Source: Acidobacteriota bacterium
GTDB taxonomy: Bacteria > Acidobacteriota > UBA890 > WLXD01
Length of the DNA stretch: 64,000 nucleotides
Assembly: GCA_029263295.1 (NCBI GenBank)
Contig: JAJCXT010000029.1
Location: 1 to 64,000, forward strand
Direction of reading: 5' to 3'
The translations under genes and the position numbers were made by a program. A model generated the notes under the pieces. That model saw only the letters and a list, made by a program, of their open reading frames with translations, ran no database searches and was not told the DNA's origin. Below, one piece after another: positions 9,705-18,646 of the stretch. Within the stretch, counting starts at the first letter, position 1. The number at the start of each line of letters is the position of its first letter.

Positions 9705-12116
9705 GTGTTTGACGACTTTCGCTACGCCGCCCGATCCCTTTCCGCGTCACGCGGATTCCTCGCAGTCGTAGTCGTCACGCTGGCCGTTGGCATCGGGCTG
9801 AACTCCGCCATCTTCAGTGCCCTGTACGGGATCGTGCTGCGACCGCTGCCGTACGTCGCGCCGGAGCGCGTGATGACCCTGTGGGAGGCGAACCCGGAAC
9901 AGGGCCTCGATCAGGAACAGGTCTCGGGCGGCAACTTCCAGGATTGGCGCGATCAGGCGGACTCGTTCGAGTCGCTGGCCGCGTTCCGACGCGGATCGCG
10001 CGTGCTGACCGACGACGAGGTGCCCGTGCAGGTGGGTAGCGCGGTGGTCTCGCCTACCGCGTTCACGATGCTCGGCGTCGATGCCCTGCACGGTCGTGTA
10101 TTCGCGGCGGAAGAAGAGGCTGAGGAATTCGAGCACCTGGCGGTCCTGAGCCACGGCCTGTGGCAGCGGCACTATGGCAGCGACCCCGCGATCATCGACA
10201 CCGTGATTCAGCTCAGCGAGGAGTCCTACACGGTGGTGGGGGTAATGCCCCCGGGTTTCCACTTCCCTCCCGGGGAGAAGGACATCGAGGTGTGGACGCC
10301 GCTCGTGGTGTCGCCGGTGATGCTGCGGGTTCGCGCCATGCGCTTCTACGACGTGGTCGGGCGGCTCGATCCCGGGGTTAGCGAGCAGCAGGCCCACGCC
10401 GAACTGAAGGCGATCACCGATCAGATCTCGGCGACCAATCCTGAGTCCAACGAAGGTTGGACCGTCGACCTCATTCCCGCCCGCGAACAGCTTGTTGGCG
10501 GCATCGCCTCGACGCTGTGGCTGCTGTGGGCGGCGGCCGGGATCGTGCTGCTGATTGCCTGCGTCAATGTCGCAAGTCTGCTGCTGGCCCGCTCCGGCGA
10601 GCACCAGGCGGAGTACGCGGTTCGCGCGGCGCTCGGCGCGGGGAAGATCGCACTGCTGAAGCGTTCCCTGGCCGAGAGCCTGTTGCTTGCCGGCACTGGC
10701 GGCATCTGTGGGCTACTGGTCGGGTACGCCGGCGCTGGCTTGCTGCGGGCGCTGATGCCCGGCGGGATCCCGCGCGTCGATGAGATCGCTGTCGACACGA
10801 CGGTCATCATGGCAGCCGTGGGGCTATCGCTCGCGGCGGCGCTGGTCTTCGGCCTGGTGCCCGCCATACGCGCCATGACGCCGCGTCTGGGACTCGTGCT
10901 GCAGGAGAAAGGACGCGGCCACAGCGGCGGCCGTGCCTCGGCGCGAGCGCTCGATGTCTTGGTCGCCCTCGAAGTGGCGCTCGCGATCGTTCTCCTGGTC
11001 GGCGCCGGCCTGCTGATCCGCTCGTTCGGTCAACTGAGCAGTGTTGACCCTGGCTTCCGCACCGAGAGCACGGTGACCGTGGCGATCACACTGCCAGAAC
11101 CGAAGTACACCGACTCCGGTTTGCGCCGGCAGTTCTTCAACGAACTGGTCGACGTCGCCAGCACGCTCCCGGGCGTGAGGGGGGCCGGCGCCACCTCGGC
11201 GCTGCCAATGAGTTCCGTTGGCCTCGACTTCGACCTGCCGTTCCAGATTCTCGGCCAGCCGCCAATCGCCCAGTCCGACCGCCCCCGCGCCGAGTACCGC
11301 TCGGTGATCGCGGGCTACTTCGAGACCATGGGAATCCCGCTGCTGCGCGGCCGGCTCCTGGACCGTTTTGACCGCGAGCAGAACCGTCCCGTGATGGTGA
11401 TCAATGAGTCCATGGAACGCCTGTACTTCCAGGGTGCCGACGCGCTCGGGCAGGCGCTCGAGGTGCCCATGGCCGGCAATATCGAGATCGTCGGCGTGGT
11501 GGGCGATGTGCGCCACAACGGCCTCGGCGACTCCGTCAGACCTGAGATGTTCGTCTCCTACGAGCAGTTCTCACTGCGCGACATGGAGATCGTCGTCCAC
11601 ACGGACGGCGATGCGGCGCAGGTCATCGATGCGCTGCGGAGCGCGGCCGCGGAGCTGGACCCGGTGCAGCCGATTGGACGGGTCGCCAGCCTCGATCAAC
11701 TCGTCGATGAGTCCCTGGCCCAGGCGCGTTTCAACATGGCTCTGCTCACCGCGCTGGGGTTCTGCGCGCTGGTACTGGCCGCCATCGGCATCTACGGCAT
11801 CGTTTCCTACGGCGTTGTCCAGCGAACAGCCGAGATCGGCATCCGTAAGACCTTCGGCGCCGATGACGATGCCGTCCGCTACCTACTGCTATCGAAGGCA
11901 ATGCGTCTGACGCTCTCCGGCGTGGTGGTCGGCATGGTGGGCGCAGTGATCGGTGCGCGCTGGATCCGCAGCCTGCTATTCGGCATCGAACCTCTCGATC
12001 CGCTGACGCTGGCAGGCGTAACCGTTACGCTCCTGCTCGTCGCGTTCGTTTCCGCGGCGATCCCCGCGGCCCGCGCCGCACATATCGATCCGGCCATCGC
12101 GCTGCGGAGGCGCTAG
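9705..12116 (+). CDS. ADOP-type ABC transporter permease (short form, no prefix domain)
   Basis: MFDDFRYAARSLSASRGFLAVVVVTLAVGIGLNSAIFS; C-terminal ARAAHIDPAIALRRR. Confidence 0.9.
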   Translation: MFDDFRYAARSLSASRGFLAVVVVTLAVGIGLNSAIFSALYGIVLRPLPYVAPERVMTLWEANPEQGLDQEQVSGGNFQDWRDQADSFESLAAFRRGSRVLTDDEVPVQVGSAVVSPTAFTMLGVDALHGRVFAAEEEAEEFEHLAVLSHGLWQRHYGSDPAIIDTVIQLSEESYTVVGVMPPGFHFPPGEKDIEVWTPLVVSPVMLRVRAMRFYDVVGRLDPGVSEQQAHAELKAITDQISATNPESNEGWTVDLIPAREQLVGGIASTLWLLWAAAGIVLLIACVNVASLLLARSGEHQAEYAVRAALGAGKIALLKRSLAESLLLAGTGGICGLLVGYAGAGLLRALMPGGIPRVDEIAVDTTVIMAAVGLSLAAALVFGLVPAIRAMTPRLGLVLQEKGRGHSGGRASARALDVLVALEVALAIVLLVGAGLLIRSFGQLSSVDPGFRTESTVTVAITLPEPKYTDSGLRRQFFNELVDVASTLPGVRGAGATSALPMSSVGLDFDLPFQILGQPPIAQSDRPRAEYRSVIAGYFETMGIPLLRGRLLDRFDREQNRPVMVINESMERLYFQGADALGQALEVPMAGNIEIVGVVGDVRHNGLGDSVRPEMFVSYEQFSLRDMEIVVHTDGDAAQVIDALRSAAAELDPVQPIGRVASLDQLVDESLAQARFNMALLTALGFCALVLAAIGIYGIVSYGVVQRTAEIGIRKTFGADDDAVRYLLLSKAMRLTLSGVVVGMVGAVIGARWIRSLLFGIEPLDPLTLAGVTVTLLLVAFVSAAIPAARAAHIDPAIALRRR

Positions 12117-12119
12117 CCA

Positions 12120-13199
12120 ATGCGAAGGACCTCCATCGTCCCGACCCTGGCGCTGCTGGCGATCAGCAGCGCGGCCGTGCCGGGTTCGCTGGCCGCCCAG
12201 GACCAAGAAGCCGCGCCTGGCTGGATTGTCGGCGCCGCGCCACATCTGGACCTGTGGTTTCACGGATTGGCCGTCGTCGGGTTCGCCGGGTCCGGCCCGA
12301 TGCCGCTGTACGACTCGGAGTACGGCGCCGTTGTGGAGCGACTCAAGCAGGAACAAGGAGTCTTCCCCACCGTGCTCGATGAGCGCGCCCGTTCGCTGGC
12401 GTCCGACTTCGCATCCCATCCCGGCTTCGAACTGGCGCACTTTCTGCCCCTGTACTTCGTCTCTGCCGACAGGCCCCGGATGTTCGACGCCCTGCAGAAG
12501 GTCGCGCGCGACGGCAACGCCAACGCGGTAACCGACTTCCGCGCGAAGTTCGGTGCCGGCGTGGTCGCCCAGGTTCTCACGGAGGCTGACCAGCGCCAGG
12601 CTCTGGCAAACTACGCGCTGGTCCTGGAGCAGGAGTGGGGCGCCTTCTACGAGGACTTCTGGAACGAACTCGCATCGAGCCGGCAAGACCTGTACCAGGA
12701 ACTGCAACTCCGCTGGGACCACGAGCTCGCTCCCCGCCTCCAGGCCTATCTGCACGCCGCGCGCCTCGACCGCGGCGCGATCGTGGTGTCGCCGGTCATC
12801 GGCGCCGAAGGCCGGATCTTCGAAGGCGATCCCCGTCAGCGCGACGACAACCTGATCGTGGTCGGCTTTCCCCTCGGATCTGACGACCTCGACGCCGTCC
12901 TCGCCAACATCGTGCGCGAGCTCAGCTTCCCACTCCTGCGCCGCGTCCCGAACAGCACCACCACGGCCGGCCGGGACCCCGCTGAGGCCGCCGCCGAAAG
13001 CAGCCTCGCCGCCGTTCGCGCCGGCGCCCTTCTGCTACAACGCTACGCCCCGGATCAGGTAGAGGCCTACCAACGAAGCTTCGTCCGCGCCCGTGAACTC
13101 GAGCCGGAATCGGGTGCCGCGCTGGTCTCCCAATTCGAGAGGACCTTCGCGATTCCCGGTGACCTCTCGAGGGCCCTCACGGCCGAGGTCAACCGCTAG
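12120..13199 (+). CDS. Hypothetical secreted protein
   Basis: Long ORF with signal peptide 3 nt after upstream stop; no family recognised. Confidence 0.6.
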   Translation: MRRTSIVPTLALLAISSAAVPGSLAAQDQEAAPGWIVGAAPHLDLWFHGLAVVGFAGSGPMPLYDSEYGAVVERLKQEQGVFPTVLDERARSLASDFASHPGFELAHFLPLYFVSADRPRMFDALQKVARDGNANAVTDFRAKFGAGVVAQVLTEADQRQALANYALVLEQEWGAFYEDFWNELASSRQDLYQELQLRWDHELAPRLQAYLHAARLDRGAIVVSPVIGAEGRIFEGDPRQRDDNLIVVGFPLGSDDLDAVLANIVRELSFPLLRRVPNSTTTAGRDPAEAAAESSLAAVRAGALLLQRYAPDQVEAYQRSFVRARELEPESGAALVSQFERTFAIPGDLSRALTAEVNR

Positions 13200-13301
13200 C
13201 CTGCCCAGGCGATCCGCGGCTCATCGACCCGCCAGCTGGTTTCGAGAACTCGGCCACCCTCCACCCGGTCGATTTCGGCGAGAAGGCGCATATACATATA
13301 G

Positions 13302-13336
13302 AGATAATGCCATACGATATTCGTATCTAGTTATCT
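13302..13336. promoter_or_regulatory. 35-bp concentric interrupted dyad, candidate operator upstream of the DUF302/FadL/Mrp operon
   Basis: AGATAA-tgcc-ATACGA-TAT-TCGTAT-ctag-TTATCT; both arm pairs perfect and share one centre (13319); AT-rich island in GC-rich DNA. Confidence 0.6.
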
Positions 13337-13389
13337 GATTAACTACTCCCGGGCGGCTCCCGGCCACCCGGAAGGGAGGCGTAGCCACC

Positions 13390-14430
13390 ATGCTGTCCCT
13401 GCCCCCTCGCGCCTGGCGGATCCCGGCGGCAAGCCTGCTGGGGATGCTGGTCCTAGTTCTCACAACTCCCGCGATCGGAGCCGGTCTGCCCGCTCCGCAG
13501 GCGGACGGATCGTTCGGCGTTTTCGTGCGCCTGGGTGAGGCGTCTTCTGGCAGTTTTGAACAAGTTACAGCCGGCCTGCAGTCGGCGATCGAGCAGTCTG
13601 ACTGGCAGTTGCTGGCCGCCTACGACGCCGGCACTGATGAAGACTGCAGCTACCGCGCTCGCGTCTACGTGGTGCATTCGCCCGGTTACGACGACTCCGT
13701 GATGGCCAACGGCCACCTCGCCGCCTTCGCACTACCGGTCCGCGTGGCGGTCTACGAGGACGAGGGCGGAGTTCATGTCAGCGCCGTCAACGCGCCGTCG
13801 TTGACAAGGACCATCGTCTCCGAAGACGGTTTCGCCGAGCAGTCGGCGGCGGTCGTCGACTCTCTCGCCCAGATCGTCGGAAACGTCACCGGCGTCACCG
13901 CGTCGGCTGTGCAATACGGGCAGATGCGCGACGTCGGTCTGATCTCCAAGACCATGGGCATCATGGCTGGCGGTCCTTTTCCCAGCAAGGTCGAGACCAT
14001 CGTCACGGTCGACTCGGACGATGTGGCCGCGGTGGCAGATCAGCTCGTCACAGGGTTTGAAGACCTGGCCGATGACTGGAAGTGGAAGATCCGGCCTGTC
14101 TACAAACTCGACCTTTCGGCCCATGGGGTCGCGATCGTCGGCGTGACGAGCGATTCGGTTGAATCGCGGTCGTTCGGCATCGTCGGTGAAGGTCTCGAAG
14201 CCGACCGCTCGCGATACGCCTGTCCCGGCATCGCACACTCGGCGTCCTACCCGATCGAGTTGGTGCTGGTACGCGACGGCGACGAGGTGAACGTACTCAT
14301 CGTCGACACGATGTTCCGCATGAAGATGTACTTCGAGGACGCCGGCAAGGTGGCGTTCGCGATGAACATGCGCATGCCTGGTTCCATCGAGAACGAGATC
14401 CGCGACAAGGTCGAGGAGACAGTCCAGTAG
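13390..14430 (+). CDS. DUF302-like secreted protein
   Basis: Signal peptide, DUF302-like pattern (PVRVAVYEDEGGVHVSAVNAPSL). Confidence 0.55.
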   Translation: MLSLPPRAWRIPAASLLGMLVLVLTTPAIGAGLPAPQADGSFGVFVRLGEASSGSFEQVTAGLQSAIEQSDWQLLAAYDAGTDEDCSYRARVYVVHSPGYDDSVMANGHLAAFALPVRVAVYEDEGGVHVSAVNAPSLTRTIVSEDGFAEQSAAVVDSLAQIVGNVTGVTASAVQYGQMRDVGLISKTMGIMAGGPFPSKVETIVTVDSDDVAAVADQLVTGFEDLADDWKWKIRPVYKLDLSAHGVAIVGVTSDSVESRSFGIVGEGLEADRSRYACPGIAHSASYPIELVLVRDGDEVNVLIVDTMFRMKMYFEDAGKVAFAMNMRMPGSIENEIRDKVEETVQ

Positions 14431-14484
14431 ATCAATCGATTCCCATCAGCCAACTAGTTTCTCTAATCAACAGGAGCCGTAACG

Positions 14485-15879
14485 ATGCGTTACCGCGTTC
14501 TACTGAGTGCCCTGTTCGTCGCCGTGTTAATAGTGGCGACCCCGAGTCAGGCACTCGCAACTGATGGACACTTCCTCCACGGCGTCGGTGCCGTCAACTC
14601 CTCCATGGGTGGAGTCGGCATGGCCAGGGCAACGGACCTGCTCGGCGCCTTCGTCGTCAATCCCGCAGGCCTGATGGCCTTCGAGGGCACCCGCATTGAT
14701 CTCGGCTTCGAGATGTTCAAGCCCGACAGGACACTGTCAAGTTCCGTCACCGTGCCGTTTGGCCCGGGGCAGACGGCGACGTTTGCCGGCGAGACCAGAA
14801 GCACGAGTGACTGGACGCCGATTCCGGCGCTCGCCTGGAGCACGCGGGTCAGCGACAACGTCGTCGTCGGCTTCGCCGGGCTTGGCATTGGTGGTTTCGG
14901 GGTGGACTACGCCGCCAGCGGCGTACAGCCCCCCGGGATTCCGGACAATCCGGTTCTGGCGCCGCGGCCGAGCGGATTCGGCCAGGTCTACAGCAACTTC
15001 CAGCTGATGAAGATGGCACCCGCGGTTGCGTTCTCGCTCGCCGAGGACAAATTGTGGATTGGAATTGCCGCCAACATCGACTGGGCTGCGCTGAGCGTTG
15101 ACCCGTTCCCCGCTGCGGCTCCGGCAGTCTCCTTCGGACCCCGTGGCCCCGAGGCCTTCTTCTCGCGCGCTACGGCAGCCGCGACGGCGTTCGGCTTTGG
15201 CTATCAGATCGGTGCGATCTACAACATCAACGACATGATCAGTGTCGGCGCCGCGTACACCAGCACGCAGAACTTCGGCGACTTCGAGTGGAACTCGATG
15301 TGGGAAAACCCCAACATCACGTCCGGCGCGCAGGCCTTTGGCACGCCGCGGACCATCGCGTTCAACCTCGACGTTCCCGCGGTACTCGGCGGTGGCGTTG
15401 CGATTCAGGCACTGCCCAATCTGTCGCTGGCCGTCGACTTCAAGCGTATCTACTACGCGAGCACCGACGGATTCAAACTCGACAACCCGCAGCAGCCCTT
15501 TAACCCTGATGGCTCGGTGGCCGGCTTCGGTTGGACAGACATCAACGTCTGGGCCCTGGGTGGCCAATACAAGGTCTCCGACAGTCTCGCCCTACGGGCC
15601 GGATACAACCACAGCGACAACCCGGTGCCGGATGCACTGTCGATGATCAACGTGGCGGCCCCGGCAATCGTTCAGAACCACATCACGCTGGGCCTCGGTT
15701 GGGCGTTCAACCGCAAGGCGGCGGTGAACCTCGGTTACTACCACGTCAGCAGCAACTCGGTCAGTGGACCGATCTACGGCCCCTTCGGTCCGATCCCGGG
15801 CTCTGATGTGACCACCGCGATGAAGGAAGATTCTGTTCTGATCAGCTTCTCCTTCGGAACTCGGGGTAGCATCTTCTAG
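14485..15879 (+). CDS. OmpP1/FadL/TodX family outer-membrane transporter
   Basis: HGVGAVNSSMGGVGMARATDLLGAFVVNPAGLMAF signature; beta-barrel C-terminus. Confidence 0.88.
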   Translation: MRYRVLLSALFVAVLIVATPSQALATDGHFLHGVGAVNSSMGGVGMARATDLLGAFVVNPAGLMAFEGTRIDLGFEMFKPDRTLSSSVTVPFGPGQTATFAGETRSTSDWTPIPALAWSTRVSDNVVVGFAGLGIGGFGVDYAASGVQPPGIPDNPVLAPRPSGFGQVYSNFQLMKMAPAVAFSLAEDKLWIGIAANIDWAALSVDPFPAAAPAVSFGPRGPEAFFSRATAAATAFGFGYQIGAIYNINDMISVGAAYTSTQNFGDFEWNSMWENPNITSGAQAFGTPRTIAFNLDVPAVLGGGVAIQALPNLSLAVDFKRIYYASTDGFKLDNPQQPFNPDGSVAGFGWTDINVWALGGQYKVSDSLALRAGYNHSDNPVPDALSMINVAAPAIVQNHITLGLGWAFNRKAAVNLGYYHVSSNSVSGPIYGPFGPIPGSDVTTAMKEDSVLISFSFGTRGSIF

Positions 15880-16698
15880 GTGGAGCCAGCACAAGCACCT
15901 GACAAGATTCAGCTACCGATAGCCAACGTCCTTGCCGTCGCCTCCGCGAAAGGGGGCGTCGGCAAGACGACGTGTGCGGTCAATCTGACGATTGCCCTGG
16001 CAGGCCTGGGGCATCGCGTTGGGCTCCTCGACGCCGACATCTACGGCCCGAATGTGCCGATGATGCTAGGAGTCGACGGGGCGCCCGACACCGACGGAAC
16101 GAGGTTGATTCCGCGCGAGGCCCATGGCGTCAAGATGATGTCGCTGGGTCTCGTTCTGCGTCCCGACCAACCGGTGGTCTGGCGCGGGCCACTGCTCCAC
16201 ACTGCGTTGCGCGAGATGCTCACCGATGTGGCCTGGGGTGCGCTCGACTACCTGCTAATCGACATGCCTCCGGGCACCGGGGACGTGCAACTGTCGCTGG
16301 CACAGTCCGTCGACATCACTGGAGCGGTGATCGTCACCACGCCGCAGGAGGTGGCGGTGGCCGACGTTCGACGCGGCCTGACGGCCTTCGGCCGGCTCGG
16401 GGTACCCCTGCTCGGGGTGATCGAGAACATGAGCGGCTTCGCGTGCCCGCACTGCGGCGGCGAGACAGACATCATGGACCGCGGCGGCGGCCGCCGGGTG
16501 GCCCACGAGCTCAAGCTGGCGTTCCTCGGGGAAGTGCCGCTCGACAAGGCGGTGCGCTCAGGCGGAGATCAGGGTGAACCGATCACCAGCGCCAATCCTG
16601 AATCCCCGATTGCGCAGGCGTTCGTCGCCATCGCAGGCGCGCTCCAGTCGACGGTGAACGCGATCAACCCACCGCCACCGGAACGCGCGGCGCAGTGA
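15880..16698 (+). CDS. mrp: Mrp/NBP35 family P-loop ATPase (Fe-S carrier)
   Basis: SAKGGVGKTTCAVNL, DADIYGPNVPMMLG, IDMPPGTGDVQLSL, CPHCGG; GTG start directly after FadL stop. Confidence 0.9.
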   Translation: MEPAQAPDKIQLPIANVLAVASAKGGVGKTTCAVNLTIALAGLGHRVGLLDADIYGPNVPMMLGVDGAPDTDGTRLIPREAHGVKMMSLGLVLRPDQPVVWRGPLLHTALREMLTDVAWGALDYLLIDMPPGTGDVQLSLAQSVDITGAVIVTTPQEVAVADVRRGLTAFGRLGVPLLGVIENMSGFACPHCGGETDIMDRGGGRRVAHELKLAFLGEVPLDKAVRSGGDQGEPITSANPESPIAQAFVAIAGALQSTVNAINPPPPERAAQ

Positions 16699-17758
16699 GA
16701 GTCCGACGGTGGATCTCGGGTAGCAGTTCCACGCCCTCGTCGAAGTCCACGATGCGGTTGATCACGTAGAACAGATACATCGTCGTCAGCCAGGCCGTGA
16801 ACTCCCGCTTCGAGCCGAGGTGCTGGCGCAGATTGAGCATGATCCAGGAGAAGTGCCCCCAGACGTCGAAACAGGACTCGCAGGCCCGGTCGACGCTGGT
16901 GCAGCAACGGCGCGTGGTGAGCAGGTCGGCGTTGTAGGCCACGAAGTGCCGGTTGAACGGCTTGCCGTTGGCCAGGCGCTCCCGATTGACGGGGTGATCG
17001 ACGCTCAGCGATGTGCACACCTCGTGCCCCCAGCGATCGCCGTACAGGGTGCCCGTGGAGACGACCTTGCTGACGTAATCCGACAGCAGGATGTGATCGG
17101 GATATTCCGCGATCATTCGCTGCACCTCGCGGTGAACCTCATCGAAGCCGCGCCGATGGTCCAGCTCGCCCCCCACGCCGGTGAGATCGCCGTAGAAGTT
17201 GAATAGCACGCGGTTGCCGTTCTCCACGCACTGCCTGACGACACCGGGAACCTCGTGCGCATTGCCAGGAGTGAGGGTGTAGTACCAGAACGCGCGCGGA
17301 TCATCGCGGTAGTTCTTCAGGGCGTGCGCGAAGACCTCGTCGCCGCCACGCAATCGCCGATCGGTCTCATGGTCGCCCCAGACCGCCACTCCAATCGGCA
17401 TCTGCTCGAGACCGTCGTAGGGAATTCGAAGCGTCCCGTTAGTGGCAACGCTCATCCAGAAGTTCTCGTAGATCTTGCGCAACCGGCCCAGCTCCAGCGC
17501 GGGCTCTCCCCCGACGACGGTGACGAAGTTCGTTCCGCGTGACTTCTCGCGCTCGATGAACGCGTCGAAGTTCCGCTCGTCCACCGGCGCCGCGGTTTGA
17601 TCCATCCCCTCGGCGAAGAAGTAGCAGCCCTGGCAACGCAGATTGCAGGCATGGGTCAGATCCACCGAGATCGAACGAATCGGCCCGACCGCGCGCACCT
17701 GCTCATACATCTGCGACAGGAACGGATCCGCCAGATACTCACGCAGCGGGCTCGCCAT
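16664..17758 (-). CDS. Radical SAM protein of unknown specificity, lipoate-assembly arm
   Basis: CNLRCQGCYFF radical-SAM motif; VVGGEPALE; C-terminal extra Cys set (EVCTSLSVDH; RRCCTSVDRACESC). Confidence 0.8.
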   Translation of the reverse strand: MASPLREYLADPFLSQMYEQVRAVGPIRSISVDLTHACNLRCQGCYFFAEGMDQTAAPVDERNFDAFIEREKSRGTNFVTVVGGEPALELGRLRKIYENFWMSVATNGTLRIPYDGLEQMPIGVAVWGDHETDRRLRGGDEVFAHALKNYRDDPRAFWYYTLTPGNAHEVPGVVRQCVENGNRVLFNFYGDLTGVGGELDHRRGFDEVHREVQRMIAEYPDHILLSDYVSKVVSTGTLYGDRWGHEVCTSLSVDHPVNRERLANGKPFNRHFVAYNADLLTTRRCCTSVDRACESCFDVWGHFSWIMLNLRQHLGSKREFTAWLTTMYLFYVINRIVDFDEGVELLPEIHRRTLTAPRVPVAVG

Positions 17759-17760
17759 GG

Positions 17761-18642
17761 CTACCCCACCACCAGTTGAGCGTCGCCCTCATCGGCGTGA
17801 ACGAACACTCCCGCGGCGATCTTCAGTCGTGCCATCGGCTGGGCTGGCTGCTCGTCGGCGTGCATGGCGAGGTACTCGGGCGAACGCATCTTACGACTGA
17901 AAGCACGCGTGAGGTCCCACTCCGCTTCGGTCGGCTCGCCCGCCTCCAGCGGACGGTTCAGACAGCGACCGAACTCCTGCGTCAACGTGGCTTCCAGTCC
18001 GTCGGTGTCGAACTCCGGCAGGCGTTCCTCGAGCGTGATCAAGCGCTCTCGCAGCGTCTCGCCAGCGAGCCGCCGGAACGGCTCTCCGGGAGCGTTCCAG
18101 ACCGCGGTCATCGTTTCGAAGTCGAAGCTCATCAGAATGTTCCCGACCACCACGCAGGCCTCGCCGAGCCTAGCGCCGCCAACGCCGGCAACGCGGCGGC
18201 CGTCGACTTCGATTTCATTGTCGGCCCGCAACGTGGCATCCAGGCCGAACCGGCGCAACGTCGCCACCGGCGCCGCCAGCAGACGTTCGTAGATGGCCCC
18301 GCTAGCCGACGCGAGCCGGGAATGATGGAAAATGCACTGGTAGAAGAGCTGGCCGGAGTCGAGATAGGTCAGACCGCCGCCTACGCGCCGGCGGAACACC
18401 GGCAGATCACGTCGCCGGCACTCGTCCGTGTCGATGAACTCCTCGAGCCGCTGGTGATAACCGAGCGACAGGTACGGCGTACGCGGCCGGCACACGATCA
18501 CCGTGTCCGGCGTGCCGGCCGTCATCCCTTCGGCGATCCCGTGGTAGAGCGCCTGGCTCAGGGGTGAGTCCACGATGCCAAGCCGCAGCAGCCGCACTGG
18601 GGGCTGCTCAGCGGGACTCGGGGTGGATACAGGTTCGTTCAT
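17761..18642 (-). CDS. LplA-like (BPL_LplA_LipB fold) lipoate-protein ligase paralogue, conserved Lys position is Arg
   Basis: FRRRVGGGLTYLDSGQL and NEIEVDGRRVAGVGG; start at MNEPVSTPSP, 5 nt beyond the LipS1 stop codon edge. Confidence 0.75.
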   Translation of the reverse strand: MNEPVSTPSPAEQPPVRLLRLGIVDSPLSQALYHGIAEGMTAGTPDTVIVCRPRTPYLSLGYHQRLEEFIDTDECRRRDLPVFRRRVGGGLTYLDSGQLFYQCIFHHSRLASASGAIYERLLAAPVATLRRFGLDATLRADNEIEVDGRRVAGVGGARLGEACVVVGNILMSFDFETMTAVWNAPGEPFRRLAGETLRERLITLEERLPEFDTDGLEATLTQEFGRCLNRPLEAGEPTEAEWDLTRAFSRKMRSPEYLAMHADEQPAQPMARLKIAAGVFVHADEGDAQLVVG

Positions 18643-18646
18643 CGAG

